DNA of 64,000 bases, taken from the NCBI GenBank assembly GCA_963695105.1, contig CAVOGC010000004.1, forward strand, positions 117,804 to 181,803, read 5' to 3'. A program made the position numbers and the translations under genes. This document shows, one piece after another, positions 33,052-42,641 of this stretch (position 1 is the stretch's first letter; every line of letters begins with the position of its first letter). The notes under the pieces are model-generated. The model searched no databases, was not told the origin of the DNA, and saw only the letters and a program-made list of their open reading frames with translations. Source of the stretch: Competibacter sp963695105. Lineage in GTDB: Bacteria > Pseudomonadota > Gammaproteobacteria > Competibacterales > Competibacteraceae.

Positions 33052-33741
33052 ATGGCCTTCACTAACAGCCGACATACCGTCAAGCGCTTTGACTCGGAAA
33101 TCGACAGCCTGATCGCACAGGTTCTGGAAATGGGGCGGGCCGCCGGGCAACAGGTCGAGCAGGCGGTCACCGCATTCAGGGCCGGCGATATCGAACTGGC
33201 GCAAGCGGTCGTGACCGGAGACGACGTTCTCAACCGCCGCGATCTCGACATCGATCGGGCCTGTATCCGCCTGTTGGCCCGCCGTCAGCCGGTCAGCACC
33301 GACATGCGTCTGGTGATGTCGTTGCACAAGGCCGTCGCCGATTTGGAACGGGTCGGCGACGAAGCCAAGAGCATCGCCGAGAAGGCGCTGGCGATTCAGG
33401 CGCGCGGCTGCGAATTGCATCAAGGCGTTGCGCACGACATGGACCGCCTGGCCCAGGTCGCCATCCAGCGGTTCGTGGCGGCGCGGGACGCACTGGCCCA
33501 GTTGAACATCGAGCAGGCCTGGTGGCTGGTGCGTCAGGAGGAAGATCCGGTGGAGGAGGCGTTTCAGGACAGCCTGCGTTCGCTCAGCGTGCTCTCGTTG
33601 GAGGGCGGGCCAACGGTGGCGACGATCATCGACGTGGTGCTGGCGTTCAAGGCCCTCAAACGGGTCGCCGACCACGCCGACAATCTGGCCGAATACGTGA
33701 TCTATATCGTCGAGGGGAAGGATGTTCGACACCGCGGCTGA
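33052..33741 (+). CDS. phoU: Phosphate-specific transport accessory protein PhoU
   Basis: 229 residues, all-helical, with two PhoU repeats. Metal-binding-type motifs are VADLERVGDEAKSIAEKAL (first repeat) and FKALKRVADHADNLAEYVIY (second). PhoU restrains PhoR/Pst signalling under phosphate sufficiency. ATG 33052 is preferred (AAAGAG upstream); an in-frame GTG at 33025 would add nine residues. No pst or pho genes are adjacent. Confidence 0.93.
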   Translation: MAFTNSRHTVKRFDSEIDSLIAQVLEMGRAAGQQVEQAVTAFRAGDIELAQAVVTGDDVLNRRDLDIDRACIRLLARRQPVSTDMRLVMSLHKAVADLERVGDEAKSIAEKALAIQARGCELHQGVAHDMDRLAQVAIQRFVAARDALAQLNIEQAWWLVRQEEDPVEEAFQDSLRSLSVLSLEGGPTVATIIDVVLAFKALKRVADHADNLAEYVIYIVEGKDVRHRG

Positions 33742-33779
33742 GCGAGGATGATATGCCCAGCACGGCTTCCCTGCCCGGT

Positions 33780-34238
33780 CTACAGTCCGCCACGGGCGCC
33801 CAGGGCCGCGGTCAGCACGACCAGCACCCCCAGTAGCAGGTTAGTCCACAACAGCCGGCGCGCCCACTCCAGCCGGCGACCGGCCACGGCCCAGTCGCCA
33901 GCGGCGACTGCCTGCCGCAACGGCAGGAACACCGCTAGAAACAGCGTCAGGTAAATCAATACCATCGCGATCCCGACGCCGGTCATCAGATGAATATGCC
34001 AACCCAGGCGCGCCATGCCGCCGTAACCGGCGATCAGCCAGAAGCCGGTCAGCGGCAGGATAACGACCGCGGCCCAGACCAGCCAGAAGAAGCGACCGAG
34101 CACCGCCGTCAGGAAGGCGATCCGCCGGGGCGGTTCCAACTGCGCCACCGCCACCGGCCGCAGCACCAGTTGAGCAAAGATCATGCCGCCGACCCAGACG
34201 ACGGCAAACAAAACGTGCAAGGCGTAGGCGAAAGCCAT
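33780..34238 (-). CDS. CopD-like integral membrane protein
   Basis: 152 residues with four hydrophobic helices: YALHVLFAVVWVGGMIFAQLV, FFWLVWAAVVILPLTGFWLI, MTGVGIAMVLIYLTLFLAVF and LLWTNLLLGVLVVLTAALGA. The N-terminal HVLFAVVWVGGM motif, with a conserved His, is typical of the CopD/DUF4149-like family of heme- or copper-associated membrane proteins. Its role is unknown. Convergent with phoU and followed upstream by murU on the same strand (5 bp gap). Confidence 0.78.
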   Translation of the reverse strand: MAFAYALHVLFAVVWVGGMIFAQLVLRPVAVAQLEPPRRIAFLTAVLGRFFWLVWAAVVILPLTGFWLIAGYGGMARLGWHIHLMTGVGIAMVLIYLTLFLAVFLPLRQAVAAGDWAVAGRRLEWARRLLWTNLLLGVLVVLTAALGARGGL

Positions 34239-34243
34239 GGTAT

Positions 34244-34948
34244 TCAGTCTCCGGTCGGGAACGAGCTTGGAAGCCGTTCCTTGTTCTGATGCCGCAACTC
34301 GCCGTCCAGTTCGGCCAATCGTTGCGGCGTTCCGATGTCCCGCCAGCCACCGCGATAATGCTCGCCGGTCACCCGCCCGGCCGCCATCGCCCGCCGCAGC
34401 AGTGGACCCAGCGGAAAGCGGCCTGGCGCGCAGCCGGCAAACAGTTCCGGTCGCAACACGCTGATCCCGCTGAACGTCAGCCGCGCCGCGCCGGTCTCCC
34501 CCACCTGTCCGTTCCGCAGGACAAAGTCGCCCGCGGGATGATGCGATGGATTTTCGACCAGCACCAGGTGCGCCAGCCCAACGGGCGCGGTTGGCGGGCG
34601 GGCGAAAGGATAATCGGTCCACACATCGCCGTTGACCACCAGGAACGGCTCCGAACCCAGCAGTGGCAGGGCCTGGAAGATACCGCCACCGGTTTCCAGC
34701 GCCTCGGGCGGTTCCGGGGAATAGACGATGCGCAATCCCCATGTCCCGCCGTCACCCAGCGCCGCCGCCAGTTGCGCGCCCAAATGGCCGGTGTTGATGA
34801 CCAGCTCGGTGATGCCCGCCGCCCGCAGCGCGGTCATTTGGTGGACGATCAACGGTCGGCCGGCGACCGGCAGCAGCGGTTTGGGCGTGTGATCGGTCAG
34901 CGGTCGCATCCGTTCGCCGCGCCCGGCGGCGAGAATCATCGCCTTCAA
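34244..34948 (-). CDS. murU: N-acetylmuramate alpha-1-phosphate uridylyltransferase
   Basis: 234 residues, sugar-nucleotidyltransferase. The start MKAMILAAGRGERMRPLT, TPKPLLPVAGRPLI and VVNGDVWTDYPF (metal Asp) are the GT-A pyrophosphorylase motifs. The initiation codon is TTG (34946-34948): GGGAG lies upstream, and it overlaps the TGA of amgK in a TTGA junction, giving the conserved MKAMILAAG start. With AmgK it converts MurNAc-1-phosphate to UDP-MurNAc, a recycling route that bypasses MurA and confers fosfomycin tolerance. Confidence 0.92.
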   Translation of the reverse strand: MKAMILAAGRGERMRPLTDHTPKPLLPVAGRPLIVHQMTALRAAGITELVINTGHLGAQLAAALGDGGTWGLRIVYSPEPPEALETGGGIFQALPLLGSEPFLVVNGDVWTDYPFARPPTAPVGLAHLVLVENPSHHPAGDFVLRNGQVGETGAARLTFSGISVLRPELFAGCAPGRFPLGPLLRRAMAAGRVTGEHYRGGWRDIGTPQRLAELDGELRHQNKERLPSSFPTGD

Positions 34949-35958
34949 GGCGCGGGCTCCCAGCGATCCACCCGCCGCGCCCGCAGCAACTCGCGCAAAC
35001 CGGCCAGTTCGGCGTAGCGGTCCGCCACCTCCAGCACATAGCCCAGGGTCCGGGGAATGTCGCGCAGATAGCCGGCCTTGCCGTCGCGCAGGTTCAGGCG
35101 GGCAAAGATGCCGATGGCCTTGAGATGGCGCTGCACGCCCATCAGATCGAACCAGCGCAGGAACTGCCCGGCGTCGTCCAGCCCGCTCATGCCCAGCGTC
35201 CGCAGCCGCGCCCGGTAATCCAGCACCCAGCGTTCGACCTGCTCGCGCGGCCAGGCGATATAGCAGTCGCGCAGCAGCGAAACCAGATCGTAGGTCACCG
35301 CGCCCACCACCGCGTCCTGAAAGTCCAACACGCCGGGGTTGGCCGGATCGGTGACCATCAGGTTGCGGGAATGGTAATCGCGATGGACCCACACCCGCGG
35401 CTGCTCCAGGGCATTGTCGGCCAGCAGGGCGAAGGTTCGAACCAGTGTTTGCCGTTCGTCCGCTTGCAAATCCAGGCCAAGCAGTCGCTCCAGAAACCAG
35501 TCGTGGAACAGATCCATTTCCCGGTGCAGCAGCGCCGAGTCATAGAGCGGCAACAGCGGCGCGTTGGGATCGCCACCGGTTTGCAGGCGCGCCAGTGCCG
35601 CCAGCGCGTCGTCGTACAGCCCGGACACACTGCTCTGGTTGAGTTCCGCCAGGTACTGGCGGCTGCCAAGATCGGTCAACAGCAACAGTCCCTGGTCGAG
35701 ATCGCCGGCCAGCACTTCGGGCACGTTCAAGCCTAGACCGCGCATGGCCTGGCCGATGGCGACGAACGGCCGGCAGTCCTCCTGGTCCGGCGGGGCGTCC
35801 ATTACGATTCGGGTCTGGCCGTCGTACCAGACCCGAAAATAACGGCGGAAGCTGGCATCGCTGGACGCCGGCGCCATGCGGTCCGGCGCCGCCGGCAGGA
35901 CGGTGTTCAGCCATTCCAGCAACAGGTGTTCACGGTCGCTCAAGCAAGTTTGCTCCAT
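34945..35958 (-). CDS. amgK: N-acetylmuramate/N-acetylglucosamine kinase
   Basis: 337 residues, aminoglycoside-phosphotransferase-fold kinase. SSDASFRRYFRVWYDG is the nucleotide-loop signature of AmgK, VWVHRDYHSRNLM is the catalytic loop, and GVLDFQDAVVGAVTYDLVSL the metal loop. It phosphorylates MurNAc at C1. It is translationally coupled to murU and divergent from lptD with only 34 bp between the starts, so the two promoters must overlap, as is common for this pair next to lptD. Confidence 0.94.
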   Translation of the reverse strand: MEQTCLSDREHLLLEWLNTVLPAAPDRMAPASSDASFRRYFRVWYDGQTRIVMDAPPDQEDCRPFVAIGQAMRGLGLNVPEVLAGDLDQGLLLLTDLGSRQYLAELNQSSVSGLYDDALAALARLQTGGDPNAPLLPLYDSALLHREMDLFHDWFLERLLGLDLQADERQTLVRTFALLADNALEQPRVWVHRDYHSRNLMVTDPANPGVLDFQDAVVGAVTYDLVSLLRDCYIAWPREQVERWVLDYRARLRTLGMSGLDDAGQFLRWFDLMGVQRHLKAIGIFARLNLRDGKAGYLRDIPRTLGYVLEVADRYAELAGLRELLRARRVDRWEPAP

Positions 35959-35992
35959 CTGGGTGAGATTGCAGCCATGGTCAATCTATGCG

Positions 35993-38305
35993 ATGTTAGG
36001 GCACTTTAATCGACACGTAAAATCCTGCTCCGTGACGCCGTTTTTCCGAGTGCTGGCGACCGGCGCCGTGCTGGCTGTACTGCCGCTGGCCGACGTCCAG
36101 GCGCAATCCACCTTCAATCCCTGGCTCCAGTGCGAAGCCGACGAACTGGCTCAAGAGATCGTGCCGGCCGCTCCGAACGCGCCGCCGCCGGGCGATCTGC
36201 CGGTGCGGGCCGAAGCCGGCTGGATCGAATCTTCCTCGACCCGGTCCGTGTTGGAAGGCGGCGTCAACCTGTCCCGCGGCGACCAGCGCTTGCGCGCCGA
36301 CCGGATGACCTTGGAGCGCCCGGCCAACCGGGTGCTGATCGAGGGTGGATTTACCTACGGCGATCCCAACCAGGCCCTGCGCGGCACGCAGGCGGAGGTG
36401 GATCTGAACGCCGAGACCGGCTGGTTCAAGGACACGGACTACTATCTGCCGGAGCGCAACGCCCAGGGTTACGCCGAGGTGGTGAAAGTGAACCGTCCCC
36501 AACAGAGCAGCCAACTGGAAGACGCCACCTATTCAACCTGCCCGCGCGGCCGGGAAGCGTGGGAGTTGCGGGCGCGGCGGCTCAACCTGAACGCGGCGAG
36601 CGGTCGCGGCACGGCCCGCAATATCGTGCTGGCGTTCAAGGACACGCCGGTGTTCTATTTTCCGTACCTGTCGTTTCCCATCACCGACGAGCGACAGTCC
36701 GGGTTCCTGTTTCCGCGCCAAGGCTACGACAGCAAGACCGGCCTCGACCTCTCGGTTCCCTATTACTGGAACATCGCGCCGGACCGCGATATGACCTTCA
36801 CTCCACGGCTGATGTCCGCGCGCGGTCTGCTGCTGGGCGCGGAATACCGCTATCTGAACCCCAACCGGCGGGGTGAAATCGACGCCGAGTACATCCCCTA
36901 CGACCGTCGTTACGGCGACGCCCGCGGCTCCTTCAATATCGTCGACCGCGCCACGCCGCTGCCCAACCTCTATACCAACCTGCGGTTCGAATACGTTTCC
37001 GACGACAGCTACATCCGGGATTTAAGCAACAACCTGGATTTTCTGACGGTCAACTACCTGGAACGGTATCTGGACGTGCGCTACCAGGGCGACTGGTGGC
37101 GGGCGCTGGCGCGGGTACAGAACTACCAAATTTTGAATCCAGTGCTGTTCGACCTGACCGGCGACCCCTACGAGCGTCTGCCGCAACTGGTGTTCGACGG
37201 CGCCTGGCCGACCGGGGCTGGCGGCTTCAACTACCGTTTGCACGGCGAAATAGTGCGCTTCCAGCAATCCGACTCCGAAGCGGTGACCGGCGCCCGCATG
37301 GACCTGTGGCCGACCGTGGGCTGGACGCTGGAAAAACCCTGGGGATACCTGAAGCCCCAGGCGGGATTTCGCTACACCGGCTACCAGCTCGACAACATCG
37401 CTCCGGACGCCAACGACGCGCCCTCGCGCGCCGCCCCGGTGCTCGGCCTGGACAGCGGCCTGATCTTCGAGCGGCCCTTGCAGGCCGACTGGCTGGGGGT
37501 GACGGCCGGGACGCAGACGCTGGAACCGCGCCTGTTCTACCTGTATGTCCCCTATCGCGACCAGAACGACATCCCCATTTTCGACAGCGACCGGATGGAT
37601 CGTGATTTCGACTGGCTGTTCCGGCAAAACCGTTTCACTGGCGCCGACCGGCTGGGCGACGCCAACCAGTTGACCGCCGCGCTGACCTCCCGGCTGATCG
37701 ACGGACCGAGCGGTCGCGAGCGCTTGCGCGCCAGCATCGGTCAGATCCAGTATTTCGAGGATCGCCGGGTGAACCTGAATCCCGAGCTTCCTCCGCAAAC
37801 CGCGGCCAATTCGGGGCTGATCGCCCAAGGGGCGCTGAACCTGTCGTCCCGCTGGGCGGTGCAGGGCGGTTTGCAACTGGAGCCGGACAACAGCGACCTG
37901 CTGCGCACCGCGCTCGACCTGCGCTACTACGACAATCCCCGGCGGTTCGTCAACCTGTCCTACCTGCGGGACCGCGACCCGTCCGACCTCGGGTTGAGCG
38001 ATCAAATCCACTCGGTGGATGCATCGCTGGTGTGGCCGCTAAACTCGCAATTGCGGGTGCTGGCCCGCTGGAATCAGGCCCTGAACATCGACCGCAATCT
38101 GGAAACCCTGGCCGGACTGGAATACGAGGATTGCTGCTGGGCGCTGCGCGCGGTCGCGCGCCAGTACCGCGACAGCCCGCTGGAAGTCGATGCGCAAACC
38201 GGCTTTTACCTGGAACTGGAGCTGAAGGGGCTGTCCCGGCTGGGCGGCGGTCTGGAGACCGTGCTGCAAAGTTCCATCCTCGGCTATCAACCAATCCGTT
38301 ACTAG
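35993..38305 (+). CDS. lptD: LPS-assembly protein LptD
   Basis: 770 residues, outer-membrane beta-barrel that places LPS on the cell surface with LptE. It has a signal peptide ending near ADVQAQ (residues 1 to about 36), then an N-terminal jellyroll (OstA-like, LEGGVNLSRGDQRLRADRM). The barrel contains VFYFPYLSFPITDERQSGFL. Conserved cysteines include LQC near the mature N-terminus and the late ECCW-like EDCCWALRAVARQY pair used for the interdomain disulfides. It is followed by surA after 11 bp. Confidence 0.94.
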   Translation: MLGHFNRHVKSCSVTPFFRVLATGAVLAVLPLADVQAQSTFNPWLQCEADELAQEIVPAAPNAPPPGDLPVRAEAGWIESSSTRSVLEGGVNLSRGDQRLRADRMTLERPANRVLIEGGFTYGDPNQALRGTQAEVDLNAETGWFKDTDYYLPERNAQGYAEVVKVNRPQQSSQLEDATYSTCPRGREAWELRARRLNLNAASGRGTARNIVLAFKDTPVFYFPYLSFPITDERQSGFLFPRQGYDSKTGLDLSVPYYWNIAPDRDMTFTPRLMSARGLLLGAEYRYLNPNRRGEIDAEYIPYDRRYGDARGSFNIVDRATPLPNLYTNLRFEYVSDDSYIRDLSNNLDFLTVNYLERYLDVRYQGDWWRALARVQNYQILNPVLFDLTGDPYERLPQLVFDGAWPTGAGGFNYRLHGEIVRFQQSDSEAVTGARMDLWPTVGWTLEKPWGYLKPQAGFRYTGYQLDNIAPDANDAPSRAAPVLGLDSGLIFERPLQADWLGVTAGTQTLEPRLFYLYVPYRDQNDIPIFDSDRMDRDFDWLFRQNRFTGADRLGDANQLTAALTSRLIDGPSGRERLRASIGQIQYFEDRRVNLNPELPPQTAANSGLIAQGALNLSSRWAVQGGLQLEPDNSDLLRTALDLRYYDNPRRFVNLSYLRDRDPSDLGLSDQIHSVDASLVWPLNSQLRVLARWNQALNIDRNLETLAGLEYEDCCWALRAVARQYRDSPLEVDAQTGFYLELELKGLSRLGGGLETVLQSSILGYQPIRY

Positions 38306-38316
38306 CATTTATTCCG

Positions 38317-39774
38317 ATGACACGCATGAACAAACGCTTGCTTTCTCTCCTGCTGTACCTGCCGCTGGTCGTTCTGCCGGCCACTGGCCAAACCCAACTG
38401 GTGTTCGGTCCCGGACCCGAAGGATCGGGCAGCGCGCTGGATGCCATCGCGGCGGTGGTCAACGACGACGTCATCACCCGCCGGGAACTGGAGGCGGCGA
38501 CGGCCCTGATCAAAATCCAGTTGCGACAGCAGAAGGTGCCGATCCCGCCCGATCCGGTGCTGGAAAGTCAGGTGCTGGAGCGATTGATTCTGGCCCAACT
38601 GCAACTGCGCGCCGCCGAGCGCAACGGCATCACCGTGGACGACGCCACCTTGAACACGGCCATCGAAACCCTGGCCCGGCGCAACAACATGAATCTGACG
38701 CAATTGCGGCAAATGGTCGAGAAAGATGGCGTCGATTTCGCCAAGTTCCGCGATGACGTGCGCCGGGAAATCATGGCGGCGCGGCTGCGCCAGAAGCTGG
38801 TGGACAGTCAGATCCAGGTTTCCGATCAGGATGTGGACAGCCTGCAAGCCCAGTTGGCCAGCGGCGGCGGTTTTGGCGGCGGCAACAACGCCGGCGGCAA
38901 CAACGGCGTCGGTAACAGCGCCGGCGGCGGCGAACGTGAATATCACCTGGCCCAGATTCTGATCGCACTGCCGGAAAGCGCGTCGCCGCAGCAGGTCGAA
39001 GCCGCAAAGCGCGAGGCCGACAGGGTGCTGGCCCGCCTGCGGCAGGGCGCGGATTTCCGCCAGGTGGCGGTAAGCGTTTCCGCCGGCCGACAGGCGCTGG
39101 AAGGCGGCGATCTGGGTTGGCGGCGCGCCGATCAGTTGCCCACCCTGTTCGCCGATGTGGTCCCGAGATTGCGGCCCGGACAGCTTAGCGAGCTGATCCG
39201 CAGTCCCAGCGGGTTTCACATTATCAAGCTGCTGGAAGTCAGGGGCGGTGGCGGCGAAGCGCGTTCGCCCGCCGCGCCCTCCAACCTGGTGACGCAGACC
39301 CGCGCTCGCCACATTCTGCTTAAAACCTCGCCGCAACTGTCCGACGACGAAGCCCGCCAGCGCTTGGCGCAACTGCGCCAGCGCATTCAGAACGGCGAGG
39401 ATTTCGCGGAGGTGGCCCGCGCCAATTCCGAGGATACCGCTTCCGGCGGGCGCGGTGGCGATCTGGGCTGGGTGATGCCGGGCATGTTGGTGCCGCAGTT
39501 CGAGCAGGCGATGAACGAGCAACAGCCCGAGGAAATCAGTGCGCCGTTCAAGACGCCGTTCGGCTGGCATATCGTTCAGGTGCAGGAACGGCGTCAGGCC
39601 CAGGCTTCGACCGAAACCGAACGCGCCCGGGTGCGCGAGGCGTTGCTGCGGCGACGCGCCGACGAGGAGTGGGATCTGACCTTGCGCCGGTTGCGCGAGG
39701 AAGCCTACGTGGAGATCCGCCTGCCGACGGCGACGGCGGCGTCCGAGGAGAAATCGGCCCCGCCAGCGCAATGA
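38317..39774 (+). CDS. surA: Periplasmic chaperone/peptidyl-prolyl isomerase SurA
   Basis: 485 residues. A signal peptide (residues 1-27) is followed by the SurA N-domain (LDAIAAVVNDDVITRRELEA) and two parvulin domains (LAQILIALPES... near 210; RARHILLKTSPQLSDDEARQ near 330). It is longer than E. coli SurA (428) because of a Gly/Asn-rich insert (residues about 183-207) just before the first parvulin domain. It chaperones outer-membrane proteins, including LptD encoded just upstream. Its stop overlaps the ksgA start (ATGA). Confidence 0.94.
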   Translation: MTRMNKRLLSLLLYLPLVVLPATGQTQLVFGPGPEGSGSALDAIAAVVNDDVITRRELEAATALIKIQLRQQKVPIPPDPVLESQVLERLILAQLQLRAAERNGITVDDATLNTAIETLARRNNMNLTQLRQMVEKDGVDFAKFRDDVRREIMAARLRQKLVDSQIQVSDQDVDSLQAQLASGGGFGGGNNAGGNNGVGNSAGGGEREYHLAQILIALPESASPQQVEAAKREADRVLARLRQGADFRQVAVSVSAGRQALEGGDLGWRRADQLPTLFADVVPRLRPGQLSELIRSPSGFHIIKLLEVRGGGGEARSPAAPSNLVTQTRARHILLKTSPQLSDDEARQRLAQLRQRIQNGEDFAEVARANSEDTASGGRGGDLGWVMPGMLVPQFEQAMNEQQPEEISAPFKTPFGWHIVQVQERRQAQASTETERARVREALLRRRADEEWDLTLRRLREEAYVEIRLPTATAASEEKSAPPAQ

Positions 39775-40559
39775 GCGCCGCTTTGGCGCACCGCCCCCGC
39801 AAGCGCTTCGGCCAGCATTTCCTGCGCGACCCCGGCGTGCTCGAACGCATCGTCGCGGCGATCCGGCCAGCGCCGGGCGACCACTTGGTGGAAATTGGCC
39901 CCGGCCTGGGGGCGCTGACCCGCCCATTGCTGGCGGCCGCCGGCGAGTTGGATGCGGTGGAACTGGACCGCGATCTGCTGGAACCGCTGCGGGATTATTG
40001 CGCGGGTGTCGGCACGCTGCGGATTCATCACGCCGACGCGCTGAAGTTCGATTTCGCCGCGCTGCGCGGGACCGGTCCCCGCTTGCGGGTGGCCGGCAAC
40101 CTGCCCTACAACATTTCCACTCCCCTGCTTTTCCATCTGCTGGATCAGTCCAGCCATCTGCGCGACCTGCACTTCATGCTGCAACAGGACGTGGTGGAGC
40201 GGATGGCGGCCGGTCCGGGCGAGGATGCTTACGGCCGGCTGTCGGTGATGCTGCAATACCGCTGCCGGGTCGAGCCGCTGTTCACGGTTGGACCGGAGGC
40301 GTTCCGGCCACCGCCCAAAGTCCGGTCGGCGGTGGTGCGCTTGGTTCCACGTGAAACATCGCCCGTCGTGGTGCGGGACGAGCGACTATTCGCCGAGGTG
40401 GTGCGGCGGGCGTTCGCCCAGCGCCGGAAGACCCTGCGCAACGCCTTGCGCGGCTGGCTGGACATTGCCCAGATCGAGGCGGCGGGCGTCGATCCCACTG
40501 CCCGGCCGGAAACGCTGGACCTGGCGGCGTTCGCGGCGTTGAGCGAAGTCGCTCCCTGA
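39771..40559 (+). CDS. ksgA: 16S rRNA (adenine1518-N6/adenine1519-N6)-dimethyltransferase
   Basis: 262 residues. RKRFGQHFLRDPGVLERIV is the KsgA N-terminus, VEIGPGLGALTRPLL the SAM loop, NLPYNISTPLLFHLL the catalytic NLPY motif, and VRRAFAQRRKTLRNALRGWL the C-terminal helix. It dimethylates two adenines in helix 45. It directly follows surA; pdxA, which separates them in enterobacteria, is absent. The gene contains a parS-like site. Confidence 0.96.
   Translation: MSAALAHRPRKRFGQHFLRDPGVLERIVAAIRPAPGDHLVEIGPGLGALTRPLLAAAGELDAVELDRDLLEPLRDYCAGVGTLRIHHADALKFDFAALRGTGPRLRVAGNLPYNISTPLLFHLLDQSSHLRDLHFMLQQDVVERMAAGPGEDAYGRLSVMLQYRCRVEPLFTVGPEAFRPPPKVRSAVVRLVPRETSPVVVRDERLFAEVVRRAFAQRRKTLRNALRGWLDIAQIEAAGVDPTARPETLDLAAFAALSEVAP
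40343..40358. promoter_or_regulatory. parS-like ParB binding site 4 (inside ksgA)
   Basis: GGTTCCACGTGAAACA matches the parS consensus at 14 of 16 positions, with a T-to-C change that many genomes tolerate. It is intragenic, as chromosomal parS sites often are. Confidence 0.65.
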
Positions 40560-40682
40560 AGCCGCTCCAGCGGGCAAAATTCATGGGGATCGTTTGTTGG
40601 GCTCAGCAAGCCCTCCGGCTCGGCCACGGTGCGCGCCGAGGCGTTTGGATGAGGATTGAGCGGCCCTTGCGGATAATCTCGA

Positions 40683-40954
40683 TCAGCACGCGGCTTCCTG
40701 ATAAAGATACTTCCGAAAGCTGCTGAACACCTTGCCGATCTCATCCGGCCGACCAAGATCGGCCACGGCATCCACAAGCGAGTCGTGGTACTTCAGGCGC
40801 AACAGCGGCGTCAGCTTGGCCGGATCGAGTTCTTCCACGCCGACATTGACGAATGGGAGAGCACGAAGTCGAGGAAGACCTGTTCTGTGAAGTAGGGAAA
40901 CAGCTTGCGGTCCACGAAATCGCGCGGATCGTCGCCGGTCAGCCGAATTTGCAT
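40683..40954 (-). pseudogene. Type I restriction enzyme R-like C-terminal remnant
   Basis: On the minus strand, a start-like MQIRLTGDDPRDFVDRKLF leads to TEQVFLDFVLSH. After an apparent 1-bp deletion the frame becomes VNVGVEELDPAKLTPLLRL, then VADLGRPDEIGKVFSSFRKY. The VGVEELD...KLTPLLRLKY stretch resembles the C-terminus of EcoEI-type HsdR proteins. Only about 90 residues remain, oriented opposite to the hsdMSR locus that follows. It is likely a relic of a second type I system. Confidence 0.5.
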
Positions 40955-41016
40955 AATTCCTCTATTGCTGGATGGATTTTGTCGGACAATACCGTTTTCC
41001 CCCGGATTGTCATTTC

Positions 41017-42639
41017 ATGCTTTGGATCGCCCCCTCCGAAAAAGACACCGCCACCACCTCGCTCGAAAAGCGCCTGTGGGATGCCGCCGACCAGTTCCGC
41101 GCCAATTCCGGCCTCAAGGCGCAGGAATACTCCGGCCCCATCCTTGGCCTGATCTTCCTGCGCTTTGCCGAGGTGCGCTTTGCCGTCCAGCGCGCCAAGC
41201 TCGAAGCCGCCAGCGCGTCATCCCGGCGCGGCAGCCGGGTCGATGAACCCGCCGCCTACCACGCCGAAGGCATCCTCTACCTCGCCCCCGAGGCGCGCTT
41301 CGACTACCCTGCTGACGCTGCCCGAGGTGGCCGACATCGGCGCCAAGGTCAACGCCGCGATGCGCGAGATCGAGAAGCACAACCCGCAGCTCGCCGGCGT
41401 GCTGCCCAAGACCTACAACCTGTTCACCAGCACCCTGCTCAAGGAACTGCTGAAGAAGGTCTCCGAGATTCCGGCCACGCGTCGATTACGACGCCTTCGG
41501 CCGCATCTACGAATACTTCCTCGGCGAGTTCGCCTGCACCGAGGGCCAGAAGGGCGGCGAGTTCTACACGCCGAGCAGCATCGTCAAGCTGCTGGCCGAA
41601 GTCATCGAACCCTTCCACGGCCGCATCCTCGACCCCGCCTGCGGCTCCGGCGGCATGTTCGTGCAGTCGGCGCGCTTCGTCGCCGAGCACCAGAAGAACC
41701 CCGCCGCCGAACTCGCCATCTGCGGCGTCGAAAAGACCGACGAAACCGGCCGCCTGTGCCGCCTCAACCTCGCCGTGCATGGGCTGGAAGGCGACATCCA
41801 CCACGGCGGCAACGTCAACAGCTACTACGACGACCCGCACACCGCCACCGGCCAGTTCGACTTCGTCCTCGCCAATCCGCCCTTCAACGTCAATGCGGTG
41901 GACAAGGAACGGCTGAAGGACATGGTCGGCGCCGGCCGCCGCTTCCCCTTCGGCCTGCCGCGCACCGACAACGCCAACTACCTGTGGATTCAGCTCTTCT
42001 ACTCGGCGCTCAACGCCACCGGCCGCGCCGGCTTCGTCATGGCCAACTCGGCCTCCGATGCCCGCTCGTCCGAGCAGGAACTGCGGCAGAAGCTGATCGA
42101 AGCGCGGGCGGTGGATGTGATGGTCGCCGTCGGCCCCAACATGTTCTACACCGTCACGCTGCCCTGCACGCTGTGGTTCTTCGACAAGGGCAAGGCCAAG
42201 ACGCAGCGTGCCGACACCGTGCTGTTCATCGACGCTCGCCACATCTACCGGCAGGTGGATCGCGCCCACCGCGACTGGACACCGGCGCAGATCGGCTTCA
42301 TCGCCAATCTGGTGCGCCTCTATCGCGGCGAGGCGCTCGACCCCACAGTCGGCGGCGAGCGAGACGGCGGCCAAGCTCAAGGAAGTCTTCGGCGACACGC
42401 CCGCCTATGCCGACGTGCCCGGCCTGTGCAAGGCGGCGACGCTGGCCGAGATCGAAGCCCAGGGCTGGTCGCTCAACCCCGGCCGCTACGTCGGCGTCGC
42501 GCCGGGCGAGGATGTCAGCGACGAGGACTTCAAGGAACAGCTCGAAACGCTGAACGAGGAACTGGAATCGCTGAACGCCCAGGCGCGGGAACTGGAGCAG
42601 ACCATCGCCGCGAATGTGGCGGGGATTTTGGGGGCGTGA
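41017..42639 (+). pseudogene. hsdM: Type I restriction-modification methyltransferase HsdM (three apparent frameshifts)
   Basis: An N6-adenine methyltransferase subunit of about 540 residues when read through three frame changes. The start MLWIAPSEKDTATTSLEKR leads to GLIFLRFAEVRF. One extra base near 41308 precedes LLTLPEVADIGAKVN, another near 41476 precedes VDYDAFGRIYEYFLGEF, and another near 42361 precedes ETAAKLKEVFGDTPAY. The methylase motifs LDPACGSGGMF and LANPPFNVNAV are intact. The C-terminal coiled coil (LNEELESLNAQARELEQ) ends at 42639, and hsdS starts 2 bp later. Either a pseudogene or hit by sequencing errors. Confidence 0.85.
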
Positions 42640-42641
42640 GG

